64,000 bases of DNA from Metabacillus litoralis (GCF_020524045.1 NZ_JAIVKL010000008.1:124001-188000); one strand, 5' to 3'. Positions 1-8,602 are shown, numbered from the stretch's first letter. Notes: generated by a model not told the origin, from the letters alone. A program made the numbers and translations.

Positions 1-550
1 TCGTTTTATCATTTGCAAAAGTAACTGCATATTTAATTGGACACTTGTTAATATACCCTCTAGATTTCAAGAACTTTTCAAGAATTGCTACTTGTCTCTC
101 GACTTGATTTATTGGACTATACATACCTTCTTTATGAATCACTTTATTATTCTTAGTCATTACTCTGAAAAATTCACCTTTTTCAGAAACTTGCACATTT
201 CCATATAATTTCTTAACTTCTAACACCAATATGAATTTATGTGTAATAACAACAAAGTCTAATTGAGCAGCATGATTCTCAAATACTAGGTTGACATCAT
301 GCAAAATCAATAGGGGAAGCATCGAATTCTTCAGTTCATAACAAACTTTTTTCTCTCCAACTTGGCCAATAGAGAACATTTTCAAATGCTTCTGAACTTT
401 CTCTATATCTATATCTTGTCGATTGCTTTCTGATAGTTCTGTTAAAGCCTTAATCAACTCAGATTCCTCAGGAAAGTCTTTAATCATTTTTGGTTCTTTT
501 AATTCTCTAGGATCTGTTAATCCTTTAAACATATTTTTTAAGAAAGACAT
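1..550 (-). CDS. NERD-domain (nuclease-related) protein, 3' end cut by window edge
   Basis: The reading frame starts at an ATG at 548-550 on the minus strand and is still open at base 1, giving about 183 residues. The middle carries the NERD pattern: a GQVGEKKV segment (about residues 62-69), then AAQLDFVVIT (about 93-102), and VLEVKKLYGNV (about 108-118). These correspond to the conserved Gly-Glu, the Asp and the E-x-K of the restriction-endonuclease-like fold. Seen directly: the motifs and the open end. Known: NERD proteins are predicted nucleases, sometimes fused to helicases or kinases. Whether such a partner domain exists here is hidden by the edge. It lies on the opposite strand to the toxin island and is probably transcribed alone. 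Confidence 0.75.
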   Translation of the reverse strand, partial: MSFLKNMFKGLTDPRELKEPKMIKDFPEESELIKALTELSESNRQDIDIEKVQKHLKMFSIGQVGEKKVCYELKNSMLPLLILHDVNLVFENHAAQLDFVVITHKFILVLEVKKLYGNVQVSEKGEFFRVMTKNNKVIHKEGMYSPINQVERQVAILEKFLKSRGYINKCPIKYAVTFANDKT

Positions 551-779
551 AATTAACCTCACTGTTTTATTTGTTGGATATCTTGATGGTAGTATTTAAT
601 ACTATATTAGTACTATTATAACAAATATTTTTACTAATTTTACATTAATTAGGCAAATTAGGTGTTTTGAATTTGGTTCTTTCGGTCTAGTAAACGAGTA
701 AGGGATTGAATGAAGAAATATTAATCTATATTAATGGTTGGAATTTATTTCTCTATCTAACTTTTAAAGGTTTTCTAAA
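551..779. other. Intergenic, no gene seen
   Basis: AT-rich spacer between the NERD gene, which reads left, and the repeated promoter region of the first LXG gene. It must hold the NERD promoter, but I could not pick out a convincing one. Confidence 0.5.
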
Positions 780-796
780 AATCCTTGCACTCAATT

Positions 797-987
797 TTCA
801 TTATTTCTTCCTATAGACAACAACCATTCATAAGTATAAAGTTCCTTTCTTTAACAATTACCTGTTAAATTGTGTATTTAATTGGGTGTATATGGTATTT
901 ATAATAAGTGGATATTATTGGATATTAAAAATACCTAACCTAGAGTTGATACATAACAACGTATAGAAATTGAAAGAAAGGTAGTCG
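797..987 (+). promoter_or_regulatory. Repeated LXG promoter region, copy 1
   Basis: This stretch is strongly similar to 9972-10216, before the second LXG gene, and to 43978-44200, before a small membrane protein. Each copy contains the same promoter-like core. Here that is TTAATT at 878-883, a 16-base spacer and TATAAT at 900-905, with a TATGG segment in the spacer just upstream of the -10. Conservation continues past the -10 through TTGGATATT and CCTAGAG. The ribosome binding site AGAAAGG lies 7 bases before the ATG at 988. The alignment was made by eye. The promoter call is an inference. Confidence 0.7.
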
Positions 988-3009
988 ATGTCTTTGAAAG
1001 TTTATGAGGCAAGAAGCTTAATAGAGTCAATGGAAGATCGCGCCAAGGAGTATTCTAGCCTGAGGGAAAAGCTGGTTCTTCTACGGAAACGTTTTTTGGA
1101 TATTGTGCAGCTTGATGATGCTCTTCAAGGAAAAGGGGCAAATTCGATCAAGGGTTTTTATCAAGCTCAAATAGATGTTGTTGATGCATGGATGCGACTT
1201 GTTGATCGGCAAATCGCCTTTTTTAATGGAGTATCAGGTGATGCAGGAGATAATGATTTATCAGGGAACACCGTTGTTTATCAAAGCTTTCTAGAATCAG
1301 AATTATCACATCATGAGAAAAATTACATGATGATGGTTGATAGTCAGCAGGATGAACTAAAACGAATATTTAATCGAGTGGATGATTTAGTTCCTTTAAA
1401 TGTATTTTCAACAGATCGGTTCATGGATGCGGTCGCAGAGGCAAAAAAAGGTCGAAATGAAACACTTCAAGCTGTTGAAAATTTTGATGAAAAGTTAAAA
1501 TCAGAATATACATTATCTGAGGATGATGAGCATTATGTTGTGGCACTATTTCAACAACTTCTAGAGGCAACTCGTCAAGGAAATGAGATTCTTCCGATCC
1601 ATTTTAATGCGGAACAATACCAAACTAGTGATGTTTATCTACTAAAAGAACAAGCAGAAAATCAAGCTAACGACTATCTGAATTTTAAAGAAGAACAAGA
1701 AAAAGCCAGAGAACAAATGAAACGCCTTGAAGAGCAAAAACAACGTCCATGGTATGAAAAAACATGGGATGGCGTAAAGAACTTCACAGGTGAGTTAACT
1801 GGATATTACGATTACATACGTGCCTCTGAAGGTGTTGATCCCGTCACTGGTGCTGAACTTACAACAGCTCAACGTGTGACAGCTGGAGCAATGGCAGCAG
1901 CAGGTTTTATCCCAGTTGTAGGATGGGCCGGAAGAATCGTTAAAGGTGGAGGAGCCATCTATAAAACCGCCAAAGGTGTGCATGCAGCGGATCAGGCTTT
2001 GGATGTTTACTTAAATGCGAAGACATTCTCAAATCTCGAAAAAGCAGAACTAGGAATCTATGGTCTTGTATCAGTTAATGGCTTTAACGAATATATACTT
2101 GGCAAAGATATGTTCGGTAACGAGTTAACTGATCTTCAGCGTCAACAAAGCTTGTATTATAGTATTCTAGGTCCTGCGCTAATGGCTACGCCGTTTATCC
2201 CAAGTTTAGTGAAGAATGGTAAAGTTGTTACAGAAGAAACCATCGGGAAGTTGCATCAGTTAACACAGAAAACAAAAACTGGGGCTGTTTCTTTTGGTAG
2301 AGAATTACAAGGTGGTATGAATGTCCTTCTTCAAAATCCTAAAAGTAATTTGGCGATTAGTTCAATTGGGAATTCACCAATAAATGTTATGAATCCTATG
2401 CGGATATTGAAGGATATTGACCAGGGAATGTCGAAGTTTTCTTTTGGAGATATGAAGGATAGTACGAAAACTGTTAATCCTCTTAATGTATTAAACGATG
2501 TTAGAACTAAGAGTACGGGTAAAGTATATCCAACAAGACAAATAGATTCAGTAGAAGAAGCACAAATAATTGATAGAGTGAAAGAGTTAAGAGGGGTTTT
2601 ACCGAGCAAATATAAAAAATCCGGTAATTTTGCCTTTGCTGAGGTAGATGTTAATGGCATTAATAAAAAGGAGTTTTATGCTTCAAGTAAAATAGATGAA
2701 TTTAAAGGGGTTTTAGAAGAAAAGATTCCTGAAATTTCATTAAAACCAAATGAGCCCATTTTCAAGGCATCTTTAGCGCCTGGTAAAGATGGAAAACCCT
2801 TCATGCGAGATTCTGACACGGAGTATAAGATTTTAAATGAAATTGCATTAAAACTGGGTGATGACGTTAATGCTACTGGAAAAATTAAGTTATTTACTGA
2901 ATTAGACACTTGTGATAGTTGTAGTAAAGTAATAGCTGAATTTGCAAATAAATATAAAAATATAGAATTGGAAATTATTCATAATAACGATGAAAGAATT
3001 AGACCATAA
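988..3009 (+). CDS. LXG polymorphic toxin with C-terminal deaminase domain
   Basis: A 673-residue type VII secretion toxin. Residues 1 to about 230 are the helical LXG export domain. A pre-toxin segment follows (about 250-330; motif GFIPVVGWAG). After about residue 495 the sequence stops matching its paralogue at 10217. The C-terminal 130 residues look like a polymorphic-toxin deaminase of the BURPS668_1122 type: SDTEYKIL with the catalytic-position Glu612, then LFTELDTCDSCSKVI with zinc ligands Cys642 and Cys645. Such domains deaminate bases of nucleic acids or nucleotides. No signal peptide is present, as expected for this export route. The usual small LXG partner proteins are not encoded next to it. 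The next gene, 15 bases on, is its immunity gene. Confidence 0.85.
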   Translation: MSLKVYEARSLIESMEDRAKEYSSLREKLVLLRKRFLDIVQLDDALQGKGANSIKGFYQAQIDVVDAWMRLVDRQIAFFNGVSGDAGDNDLSGNTVVYQSFLESELSHHEKNYMMMVDSQQDELKRIFNRVDDLVPLNVFSTDRFMDAVAEAKKGRNETLQAVENFDEKLKSEYTLSEDDEHYVVALFQQLLEATRQGNEILPIHFNAEQYQTSDVYLLKEQAENQANDYLNFKEEQEKAREQMKRLEEQKQRPWYEKTWDGVKNFTGELTGYYDYIRASEGVDPVTGAELTTAQRVTAGAMAAAGFIPVVGWAGRIVKGGGAIYKTAKGVHAADQALDVYLNAKTFSNLEKAELGIYGLVSVNGFNEYILGKDMFGNELTDLQRQQSLYYSILGPALMATPFIPSLVKNGKVVTEETIGKLHQLTQKTKTGAVSFGRELQGGMNVLLQNPKSNLAISSIGNSPINVMNPMRILKDIDQGMSKFSFGDMKDSTKTVNPLNVLNDVRTKSTGKVYPTRQIDSVEEAQIIDRVKELRGVLPSKYKKSGNFAFAEVDVNGINKKEFYASSKIDEFKGVLEEKIPEISLKPNEPIFKASLAPGKDGKPFMRDSDTEYKILNEIALKLGDDVNATGKIKLFTELDTCDSCSKVIAEFANKYKNIELEIIHNNDERIRP

Positions 3010-3024
3010 AAGAGGAGTGAGAGC

Positions 3025-3381
3025 GTGGAAGATTGGGAATATAATGAAATTTTTGAAGCTATTAACGAAGATTATAATGATTATTTGAAATTAAATAGGG
3101 GTCATGAATATGCTATAGCAAGAACTGTTAATGAGTATATAAACCTAGGGAAGGTAGAAGACTTTATTGTTGATACTGCCATAGGTGAAATATTGTTATC
3201 CAAAGATAAGGTCTTTATTGGATATGTTGAAGGTATAATAAACAGATTAAGTATGTTTAAAGATTTAAATGTTACAGACGAACTGACACAAGAGGAAATA
3301 GCAGATTTGACTAATAGAATAGAAAAAGTATTAGAGGGTCTTAGTAAAGTTGGGAAAGATTATAACCCATATTCCGAGTAA
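3025..3381 (+). CDS. Immunity protein for the deaminase toxin, Imm3-like
   Basis: A 118-residue acidic, helical cytosolic protein. It starts at a GTG, 8 bases after an AGGAGTG ribosome binding site, and 15 bases after the toxin stop codon. The pattern YNEIFEAINEDYNDYL near the start and the helical remainder resemble the Imm3 immunity family, which is known beside toxin deaminases. The family name rests on memory of that pattern. The role as cognate immunity protein follows from position and size. It presumably binds and blocks the deaminase of 988-3009 inside the producing cell. A strong terminator follows at 3414. Confidence 0.7.
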   Translation: MEDWEYNEIFEAINEDYNDYLKLNRGHEYAIARTVNEYINLGKVEDFIVDTAIGEILLSKDKVFIGYVEGIINRLSMFKDLNVTDELTQEEIADLTNRIEKVLEGLSKVGKDYNPYSE

Positions 3382-3413
3382 GTTATATGAGAGTTCCAAC
3401 AAACAGATAACTT

Positions 3414-3453
3414 AAAAGCACTTGATTGTCTTTAAGGCAACAAGTGCTTTTTT
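3414..3453 (+). terminator. Rho-independent terminator, cassette family A
   Basis: Hairpin of AAAAGCACTTG pairing with CAAGTGCTTTTTT. Near-identical terminators occur at 7651, 13131, 14623 and 53991, mostly just after immunity genes. Confidence 0.85.
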
Positions 3454-3492
3454 GTAAGAAATGTTACTTGGGACAACATAAAAATGCCTACG

Positions 3493-3611
3493 TGAAATTC
3501 ATAACTCATGATGTTTGTACCATCAAGGCATTATGTTTTAATACTTATTTTGTAAAAATAATAAGATAAATATGCGAGATGACATTTTACATGCCAAGAT
3601 GACTTATGTAA
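3493..3611 (+). repeat. Cassette spacer block, copy 1
   Basis: About 119 bases that match 13221-13338. They start with TGAAATTCATA and a short inverted repeat (ACTCATGATG...CATCAAGG) and end with GCGAGATGACATTTTAC. Shorter versions of the first part occur at 6511-6556 and 7252-7296. All lie in the gap between an immunity gene and the next toxin fragment, so the block travels with cassettes. No function can be read from it. Confidence 0.6.
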
Positions 3612-3799
3612 CCGTAAACCCACAAACTAAGGACAATGATAAAGGTCGTGGCAATAAACAGTGGGTAAAGTAAAAGGTCTACTTACTTTTATGGCTAATA
3701 AGATTTTTGTTTGTTTTTTATAAGAAAAGGTCATATAATACTCGATATTTGTAAAAAACGTTAGATAAATTTTAATTTACGGTACGATAAGTTTAATAG

Positions 3800-4245
3800 A
3801 CTCTGATTTTATTTACTAAGGGTATAGATAATGTTAAGCAAGGAGATAAAAGTTCTCTAGCCCCAGGTGGTGGATTAGCTGCTCATGAGTTAAAAGGTGG
3901 GCATTTAATAGATAGGCATGTCGGAAAAACGGATGAACAATTATTGGAAAGGTTGAAAAATAACCCTAAAATTACTGGTTCTTCTACTTTTAAATATAGA
4001 ATGACAGCTGAAAAAGTTGCTGATACAGTTCTTAGCGACACTAAGAATATACAGAAAATCCAAAAGTGGCTATCTGACCCAAATAGAGACCTACTTTACC
4101 TTTAAAATTCAAAGGTAACGGGGAAATAATTGGTAGAAGTACTACTAGGAATTCAGAAGGAATTGAGAATGTTACAAACGCAAAAATAATACTTAAAAAG
4201 GATAATAATGATAGTTTTATTTTAACAGGATATCCTGTTAAATAG
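3800..4245 (+). pseudogene. Orphan toxin C-terminus, RNase A-like domain, frameshifted
   Basis: A start-less frame opens at 3800 and reads TKG at 3815-3823, the same tripeptide that precedes the toxic domain in the gene at 10217. It continues with GGGLAAHELKGGHLIDRHVG, a close match to the bacterial RNase A-like toxin domain, in which the His of GGH and the following RH are the catalytic signature. It runs to a TAA at 4103. The expected C-terminal part (KIILKKDNNDSFILTGYPVK) continues in another frame to 4245, so one base has been lost or gained around 4090. It has no start codon, LXG domain or ribosome binding site and would need recombination to be expressed. It directly precedes a matching immunity gene. 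Confidence 0.75.
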
Positions 4246-4261
4246 AAAGAAGGGATAGTTT

Positions 4262-4561
4262 ATGGATGAAACTTATGATTACTTAGAAGAGCTGGAAGAT
4301 TTTTTAGGAGGAACATTTCATCAAGACATCAGTTCTCCAGAACAAGCATTAGTTGAGTTTGTAAACGAAGCTAGCAAAGAATGTCTGCTGTCTACAATAA
4401 AGGATTGTGAGAAGTTTTTGAATAGTAATTTAACAAAACAGGAGAAAGAAAATATTATTCAAAATAATGCTGAAGTTTATTTTCCAGCTATTGAATTAAA
4501 TCCTCTACAGTGGCTAAATAATGTAGTAGAGAAAATGAAAGTAGGAGTGAAAATAAAATAG
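4262..4561 (+). CDS. CdiI-like immunity protein (partner of RNase A-like toxin)
   Basis: 99 residues, with AAAGAAGGGATAG as ribosome binding region, 16 bases after the broken RNase A-like fragment. The pattern LEDFLGGTFHQDISSPEQAL, then LNPLQWL, matches the CdiI_2-type immunity family, usually found beside RNase A-like toxin domains. The same pairing is seen here. The protein is probably cytosolic and would neutralise the nuclease of a rival or sister strain. The reading frame is intact although the toxin fragment before it is not, which suggests selection for immunity alone. Confidence 0.75.
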   Translation: MDETYDYLEELEDFLGGTFHQDISSPEQALVEFVNEASKECLLSTIKDCEKFLNSNLTKQEKENIIQNNAEVYFPAIELNPLQWLNNVVEKMKVGVKIK

Positions 4562-4577
4562 AAATAAATTAAAGATA

Positions 4578-4615
4578 ACCTTGAGTAGCTAATGCCTTTC
4601 AAGGTTTCTTTTTTT
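4578..4615 (+). terminator. Rho-independent terminator, cassette family B
   Basis: ACCTTGAGTAGC ... CTTTCAAGGT followed by TTTCTTTTTTT. Relatives with the same CCTTGA/TCAAG stem occur at 5230 and 7160. Confidence 0.8.
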
Positions 4616-4711
4616 ATGGGGGCGACCTAGTGTCGAATGAACCGACAGTTATTTATAGAATATAGATAAACCTTGTAGCCCCATATGATATTAAAGCAAA
4701 TTCTTTAGTAC

Positions 4712-4914
4712 GATAACCCTATTAAAGCGTATGACCTATTTAATGTATTCTACCTCTTAAAGTGCCAAAAGGACAAATCTTAAATATAGGTAGAGTAGAA
4801 AAGCAATATACAAAAACAGGAGCGCTACTAGAAGGTGATGGAGATCAAACATTATTAACTCAAGACTGGCCGTCAGAATGGGTAAAGGAGATAAGAGAGT
4901 TTCCTAATAGATAG
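4712..4914 (+). pseudogene. Orphan toxin C-terminus, type uncertain, frameshifted
   Basis: Two overlapping frames give DNPIKAYDLFNVF (4712-4750) and then PLKVPKGQILNIGRV (from 4753), ending TQDWPSEWVKEIREFPNR at a TAG at 4912-4914. The seam needs a one-base shift near 4752. There is no start codon. The layout (x-Y-x-L-F-x-V, then V-x-x-G-x-I) faintly recalls TNT/DUF4237-type NAD glycohydrolase toxins, but the glycine-rich QYV segment of that family is absent. The toxic activity is therefore not assigned. An immunity-sized gene begins 9 bases later, in the usual cassette order. Confidence 0.5.
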
Positions 4915-4923
4915 GAGGATATA

Positions 4924-5193
4924 ATGGATAAGAAAAAGCAGTTAGTCGAACAGATAAAAGTTGTGATATATAATCTAGAAAAAGATTACTATGAAGAACT
5001 AAATAGTGGTATTTTAAAACTTATTTATACGAGATATAAGAATGCATTAGATATATTAGAAAATAATAAAGATATTAAAGGTATCAATTTCATTGGTGGT
5101 ATAAGAGCCTATATGGATAGTTATAATGACTTTCAAAATCCACTGTTAGGAGAAATGCATAAAGCAGAAAAATTAAATGAAGAATTATTATAA
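4924..5193 (+). CDS. Small predicted immunity protein
   Basis: 89 residues, charged and helical, with no membrane segment. It starts at ATG 4924 behind a strong AGGAGG. I do not recognise the family. Its place, directly after a toxin C-terminal fragment and before a cassette-type terminator, argues that it is the immunity partner of the fragment at 4712-4914. The C-terminal half has an aromatic-rich stretch (RAYMDSYNDFQNPLL) that may be the contact surface. That last point is a guess. Confidence 0.6.
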   Translation: MDKKKQLVEQIKVVIYNLEKDYYEELNSGILKLIYTRYKNALDILENNKDIKGINFIGGIRAYMDSYNDFQNPLLGEMHKAEKLNEELL

Positions 5194-5229
5194 AAATAGA
5201 TGTTTAGAAATATAATATAGAACTTCATG

Positions 5230-5266
5230 AAAAAACCTTGATGGACTAATGCTAATCAAGTTTTTT
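5230..5266 (+). terminator. Rho-independent terminator, cassette family B
   Basis: AAAAAACCTTGATGG ... CTAATCAAGTTTTTT, sharing its stem with the terminators at 4578 and 7160. Confidence 0.8.
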
Positions 5267-5436
5267 GTTATTATAGTTATTAAAAATAAGATGAAAGTCC
5301 AATAACAAAATACTAGAGACGTTTCTTTATTTGTCCCTATAAACACAAATACCTCGAAAAATTTTATTCGTAATGAAGGGTAGAAAACTTTAATAGACCA
5401 TCATTACCTAACTTCCAATTTAGATAAAGTATAAAC

Positions 5437-5540
5437 CAAACAAAAACAGCATTTTTATAAGCTACAATTGCTGTTTATTTATAGCATCATTCAATTATTA
5501 AAATATATTTCTTACATATAATCGTAAAGAGAATCTTCGA
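5437..5540. repeat. Partial copy of the 18085-18190 segment
   Basis: The hairpin AACAGCATTTTTATAAGCT...TGCTGTTTATTT and the following CATTCAATTATTAA and TTACATATAATCGTA match 18085-18190. There the hairpin sits beside the 3' end of a small minus-strand gene. Here only the last codons of that gene remain, joined to an HNH toxin fragment. A hairpin-only version lies at 7737-7790. This is a recombination scar. Confidence 0.65.
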
Positions 5541-5544
5541 ATTA

Positions 5545-5750
5545 GAACTTCATCATTTAATTAAAAGAGAACCTGGTTCACTGGTTGAGCTCCCGAGTAG
5601 TATGCATAAAGAATATGATAGAATATTGCATGGTCTAGTGGAGAATGGAGGAAGTTTTAGAATGACCTTGTTTTGAAAAAACAATATGAAAACTTTAGAT
5701 CGAAATATTAGATATGGAGAGCTAAACAAATAGATAAAGGCAAATTGTAA
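5545..5750 (+). pseudogene. Orphan toxin C-terminus, HNH-like nuclease, broken
   Basis: The frame reads ELHHLIKREPGSLVELPSSM then HKEYDRILHGLVENGGSF. The LHH and the spaced His resemble the core of HNH/Endo VII-type toxin nucleases. It stops at a TGA at 5674. The expected tail (NDLVLKKQYENFRSKY, a TAG, then IWRAKQIDKGKL) continues in another frame to the TAA at 5748. It therefore carries one frameshift and one nonsense codon, and no start. The next gene is a SUKH immunity protein, the usual partner of HNH-fold toxins. Confidence 0.65.
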
Positions 5751-5765
5751 AAGGAGAAATTCTGA

Positions 5766-6221
5766 ATGAACAAAGATGAATTAATCAATTTTATTAAGAG
5801 GAATATGGTTTTGGATGATGTTACTGGAGGAGTAAATAGCAAACAGGTTAATTATGTTCAAGACACGCTTAAGTTAAAATTGACAGAAAGTTATAAGTGG
5901 TTCTTAAATAATTACGGTTCTGGCGGTTTATTTGGTGTAAATATTTTAGGAGTAGCTAAGTCCGATATTGCTACTGTTATTATTGAAACGGAGAATTATA
6001 GAGATTTAGGAATGAGTGAGTATTTAGTAGTTATTGAGGATATAGATGAATATGCTTATTGTTTAGATACAAGTAAGTTGGAGAATAATGAATGTCCGGT
6101 AATTGCGTGGAATAGGCAAAGGCAAGGAGGACTTGATGACTACAATACAGCAGAAACTTTTTATGAGTTTTTATCGCAAAGGTTAATGGATGCAAAAGAA
6201 GCTTGGGAAGAAATTTTCTAA
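5766..6221 (+). CDS. SMI1/KNR4 (SUKH-1) family immunity protein
   Basis: 151 residues, start ATG behind AAAGGAGAAATTCTG. The fold signature is clear: a helical N-terminus, LKLKLTESYKWFLNNYGSGG (about 37-56), the strand pairs VNILGV and YLVVIEDIDEYAYCLD, and a C-terminal FYEFLSQRL helix. SUKH proteins are broad immunity proteins against nuclease toxins. The gene stands 15 bases after an HNH-like toxin fragment, which fits. It is cytosolic and intact, in contrast to its toxin. Confidence 0.85.
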   Translation: MNKDELINFIKRNMVLDDVTGGVNSKQVNYVQDTLKLKLTESYKWFLNNYGSGGLFGVNILGVAKSDIATVIIETENYRDLGMSEYLVVIEDIDEYAYCLDTSKLENNECPVIAWNRQRQGGLDDYNTAETFYEFLSQRLMDAKEAWEEIF

Positions 6222-6625
6222 GATAAATAGAAAAAATTTTAAAAAATATTAATGAAAATCAAAAAATAATGAAATTGTCCCATCAAAGTTTTTATAATAA
6301 TATTTTGTTTTTAACTTGTCTCCTATAATTATAATAGATTACATTTTATCTAATGAAGTATTCTCAAAGGGAAATTAAGAGATTTAACAGGAACGTTGCT
6401 TTAAAGTCGTAAAAGTAAAGAAGTATTTTATATTGCACTTGATTACCTATTAGATGTTTTTCGTTTTTTATTTGAAATTTTTGCTTTGGATTAAGATGAA
6501 TGTTGTATTACTGATTTCATAGCTTATGAAGGTGGTACCATCATGGAGTATTATTTTATTTGAGATTTTGTGTGTGTTATACATATTATATACAAGTGAG
6601 ATGAAGCTATATATAGCTAGAGTAG
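6222..6625. other. Spacer with partial cassette block, no intact gene
   Basis: Low-complexity AT-rich DNA. It contains a partial copy of the cassette spacer block at 6511-6556 (TTTCATAGCTTATGAAGG...TCATGGAGTATT). I see no terminator of the usual kind after the SUKH gene and no complete reading frame. Confidence 0.4.
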
Positions 6626-6760
6626 GTAAAAACGGGGATAGGTAACAAACTCACGAGGATGACACAGATGGTGGCGAAAAATTATGGTGGAGTTGCACAA
6701 ATCGTAACTCATCTAAATACACAAACATTGGAAACGCTTGGAGTTATACCGACATATTAG
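6626..6760 (+). pseudogene. Orphan toxin C-terminal tail
   Basis: An open frame without a proper start reads VKTGIGNKLTRMTQMVAKN then YGGVAQIVTHLNTQTLETLG and ends at a TAG at 6758-6760. It looks like genuine coding sequence (helix, then a GGV-x-QIV strand, then a helix), as at the end of a toxin domain. It is only about 44 residues long and preceded by stops. The toxin class cannot be named. The following gene begins 13 bases later. Confidence 0.45.
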
Positions 6761-6773
6761 AAGGAGGGTAGAA

Positions 6774-7025
6774 ATGACAAAACAAGAGTTCTTAAAGAGA
6801 TTAGAATCTGAAAAGTTAATTATTGGTGAATATATTATAAAACTCGATAAGCTATCTGATGCTCCACTTGTATTAGGGTGCGCATTTGATCAAGGGGTAT
6901 GGAAAGTATATGAAACAAGAGAACGTGGTGGTCATTTCATAATTAAAAAGATAGATAATGAAGATGAGGCGTTTGATTATTTTTATAAAATAGTGTTAAG
7001 TCAACAAAACAGACTTAACACTTAA
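6774..7025 (+). CDS. Small predicted immunity protein, Imm59-like
   Basis: 83 residues. The ATG at 6774 is chosen over upstream codons because AAGGAGGG lies 6 bases before it. The core LVLGCAFDQGVWKVYETRER then GGHFIIKKIDNEDEAFDYFY describes a small alpha/beta protein. From memory it resembles the Imm59 family. That name is not certain. It follows a toxin tail and precedes a family B terminator, so it is most simply the immunity gene of that lost toxin. Confidence 0.6.
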   Translation: MTKQEFLKRLESEKLIIGEYIIKLDKLSDAPLVLGCAFDQGVWKVYETRERGGHFIIKKIDNEDEAFDYFYKIVLSQQNRLNT

Positions 7026-7159
7026 AATACTTTAAAATTTGATGTTTAAATAGCTGAATCGTTAGAGTATTTTTTGAAAGAATTTTGCAATTATACTGAA
7101 TATTATATAGTTGGTATTTAAAATTAGCCTTATTTGGTAGAAGAAGTAAAAATTAGTTG

Positions 7160-7195
7160 ACCTTGATTGGCTTAGAACTACCTTTCAAGTTTTTT
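7160..7195 (+). terminator. Rho-independent terminator, cassette family B
   Basis: ACCTTGATTGG ... CCTTTCAAGTTTTTT, with the stem shared with 4578 and 5230. The rest of 7026-7333 holds only a short copy of the cassette spacer block (7252-7296). Confidence 0.7.
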
Positions 7196-7333
7196 ACTTT
7201 TTATTCAACCACTGTTTAGTAGACAAAATAAGAAAATGATTAAATGGAAAATCTAAAACTCATGATGTTTGTAACATGAAGGAGTATCGTTTTAAGTAAG
7301 ATTGTAGAAGGAAATTAAATAGGAGGATTAACC

Positions 7334-7582
7334 ATGAATATAAAAGAGGCAATAAGAATTATACATGAGGAGAAATTACAAGATTATAATATGAATGAAG
7401 TTAGAGATAATAAAGAAAATGAAGTTGTGTTAAGGCATGAGAATGATAAATGTATTGTTTATGTAACAGATGAAAGAGCTAGCAAGATTACAAAATCAGA
7501 AGATACCTATGCGGATGAGGAAGAAGCTTTAGATGATTTTATTGCTAGATTAAGAGCTGGAAAAATATTAAGGGAGCTATAA
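7334..7582 (+). CDS. Small predicted immunity protein
   Basis: 82 residues with a good AGGAGGATTAACC before the ATG. It is acidic and has the outline helix-strand-strand-helix: CIVYVTDERASKITKSEDTY then ADEEEALDDFIARLRAGK. The strand-then-DEEEA-helix ending resembles that of the protein at 6774, so the two may be distant relatives. No toxin fragment lies directly before it, which makes it a lone immunity gene. A family A terminator follows. The family is not identified with confidence. Confidence 0.55.
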   Translation: MNIKEAIRIIHEEKLQDYNMNEVRDNKENEVVLRHENDKCIVYVTDERASKITKSEDTYADEEEALDDFIARLRAGKILREL

Positions 7583-7650
7583 AGCTTTTACGATTCAATG
7601 AAACTTACAAACTTAAACTCAAACATGGAAGCTTAGAAATACATGAATTT

Positions 7651-7689
7651 AAAGCACTCGATTGTCTATTACGCAATAAGTGCTTTTTT
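7651..7689 (+). terminator. Rho-independent terminator, cassette family A
   Basis: AAAGCACTCGATTG ... CAATAAGTGCTTTTTT. A second hairpin at 7740-7785 (GCGTTTGTAT/ATACAAATGC) is the short copy of the 18085 element. Confidence 0.8.
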
Positions 7690-7796
7690 CAATAAATGTA
7701 TACTTAGTCCACATAAAAAATGACTGTATGAAAACCAAACTAAAATAGCGTTTGTATATGATACAAATGCTGTTTATTTATATAATTATTCAATTA

Positions 7797-8070
7797 TTAT
7801 CATATTAGATATAAAACCAATAATGAAGTATCTGAAATATCAATCCCATATGTAACAAGCATGGGTGGTTCAATTGAAGATGCTGCTCTATTCACAGGTA
7901 AATGGTTTTACTAGATCCAGAAATGGTGAAATAGTTCCAGAATGGCAATTTGATAGTAGATATTTTCCTGATAATGGAGCTGAATTATATAGAGTTACAG
8001 ACGGTATTGAAAAACTAGTAGCCATATTTTATTTGATAGTGACTTAAAAGTATTTATTCCAGTTAAATAG
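7797..8070 (+). pseudogene. Orphan toxin C-terminus, unknown type, multiply frameshifted
   Basis: Three frame pieces follow each other: NNEVSEISIPYVTSMGGSIE (to a TAG near 7912), RNGEIVPEWQFDSRYFPDNG then AELYRVTDGIEKLVA (to a TAA at 8045), and DSDLKVFIPVK ending at a TAG at 8068. Together they would make about 90 residues of one mixed alpha/beta domain. At least two indels separate the pieces and there is no start. I cannot assign the activity. An immunity-type gene starts 16 bases downstream. Confidence 0.5.
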
Positions 8071-8086
8071 AAAGGAGTGGAAATGT

Positions 8087-8494
8087 ATGGAAAGAGGAAC
8101 TTTTGCAAAATATACAAACAAAACCTTTAGAGTTAGTAATAATGATGGTGATAGTTTAAGATTAGTCAGTGACGATCAAGCTGATTTGAAGAATGGTTTT
8201 AAAGAGAAAATTTATCCTAGCAACTTTAAAGATAGTGCTAACTTACCTAGGCTGTATATTAAGGAAGTAAATAAATCAGATATTGATGAAATTTATGAAG
8301 TTGATTACAAAGCAAAGTACAAAGGGAATATATTTAATTTGAGTTTTAATAAAACAGGTTCACAATTAAGACTTGGAACTATTAATGCAGACCTTGCAAA
8401 GCAGTATGGATTCGAACGAACAGATAAATACTACTATGAAAAGATAGTAAATCAAGATGAAATTGAGGTTTTAGAATTTATAAAAAAACTTTAA
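8087..8494 (+). CDS. Predicted immunity protein
   Basis: 135 residues, ATG at 8087 behind AAAGGAGTGG. An out-of-frame ATG at 8083 is not used. The sequence is strand-rich in the first half (TFRVSNNDGDSLRLVSDD) and ends in a helix (YYEKIVNQDEIEVLEFIKKL). There is no signal peptide or membrane segment. The family is not recognised. It is intact and directly follows a degraded toxin fragment, the standard cassette order here. Confidence 0.55.
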   Translation: MERGTFAKYTNKTFRVSNNDGDSLRLVSDDQADLKNGFKEKIYPSNFKDSANLPRLYIKEVNKSDIDEIYEVDYKAKYKGNIFNLSFNKTGSQLRLGTINADLAKQYGFERTDKYYYEKIVNQDEIEVLEFIKKL

Positions 8495-8602
8495 TTCTTA
8501 AGAAATCTGTTAAAGATAAATAAATTGGTACATTTTTTAATTGGGTAAATAACGTGAACTTTAGTTGTTTCACCAAATAATTATTTAGTGTAGCTATATT
8601 AC

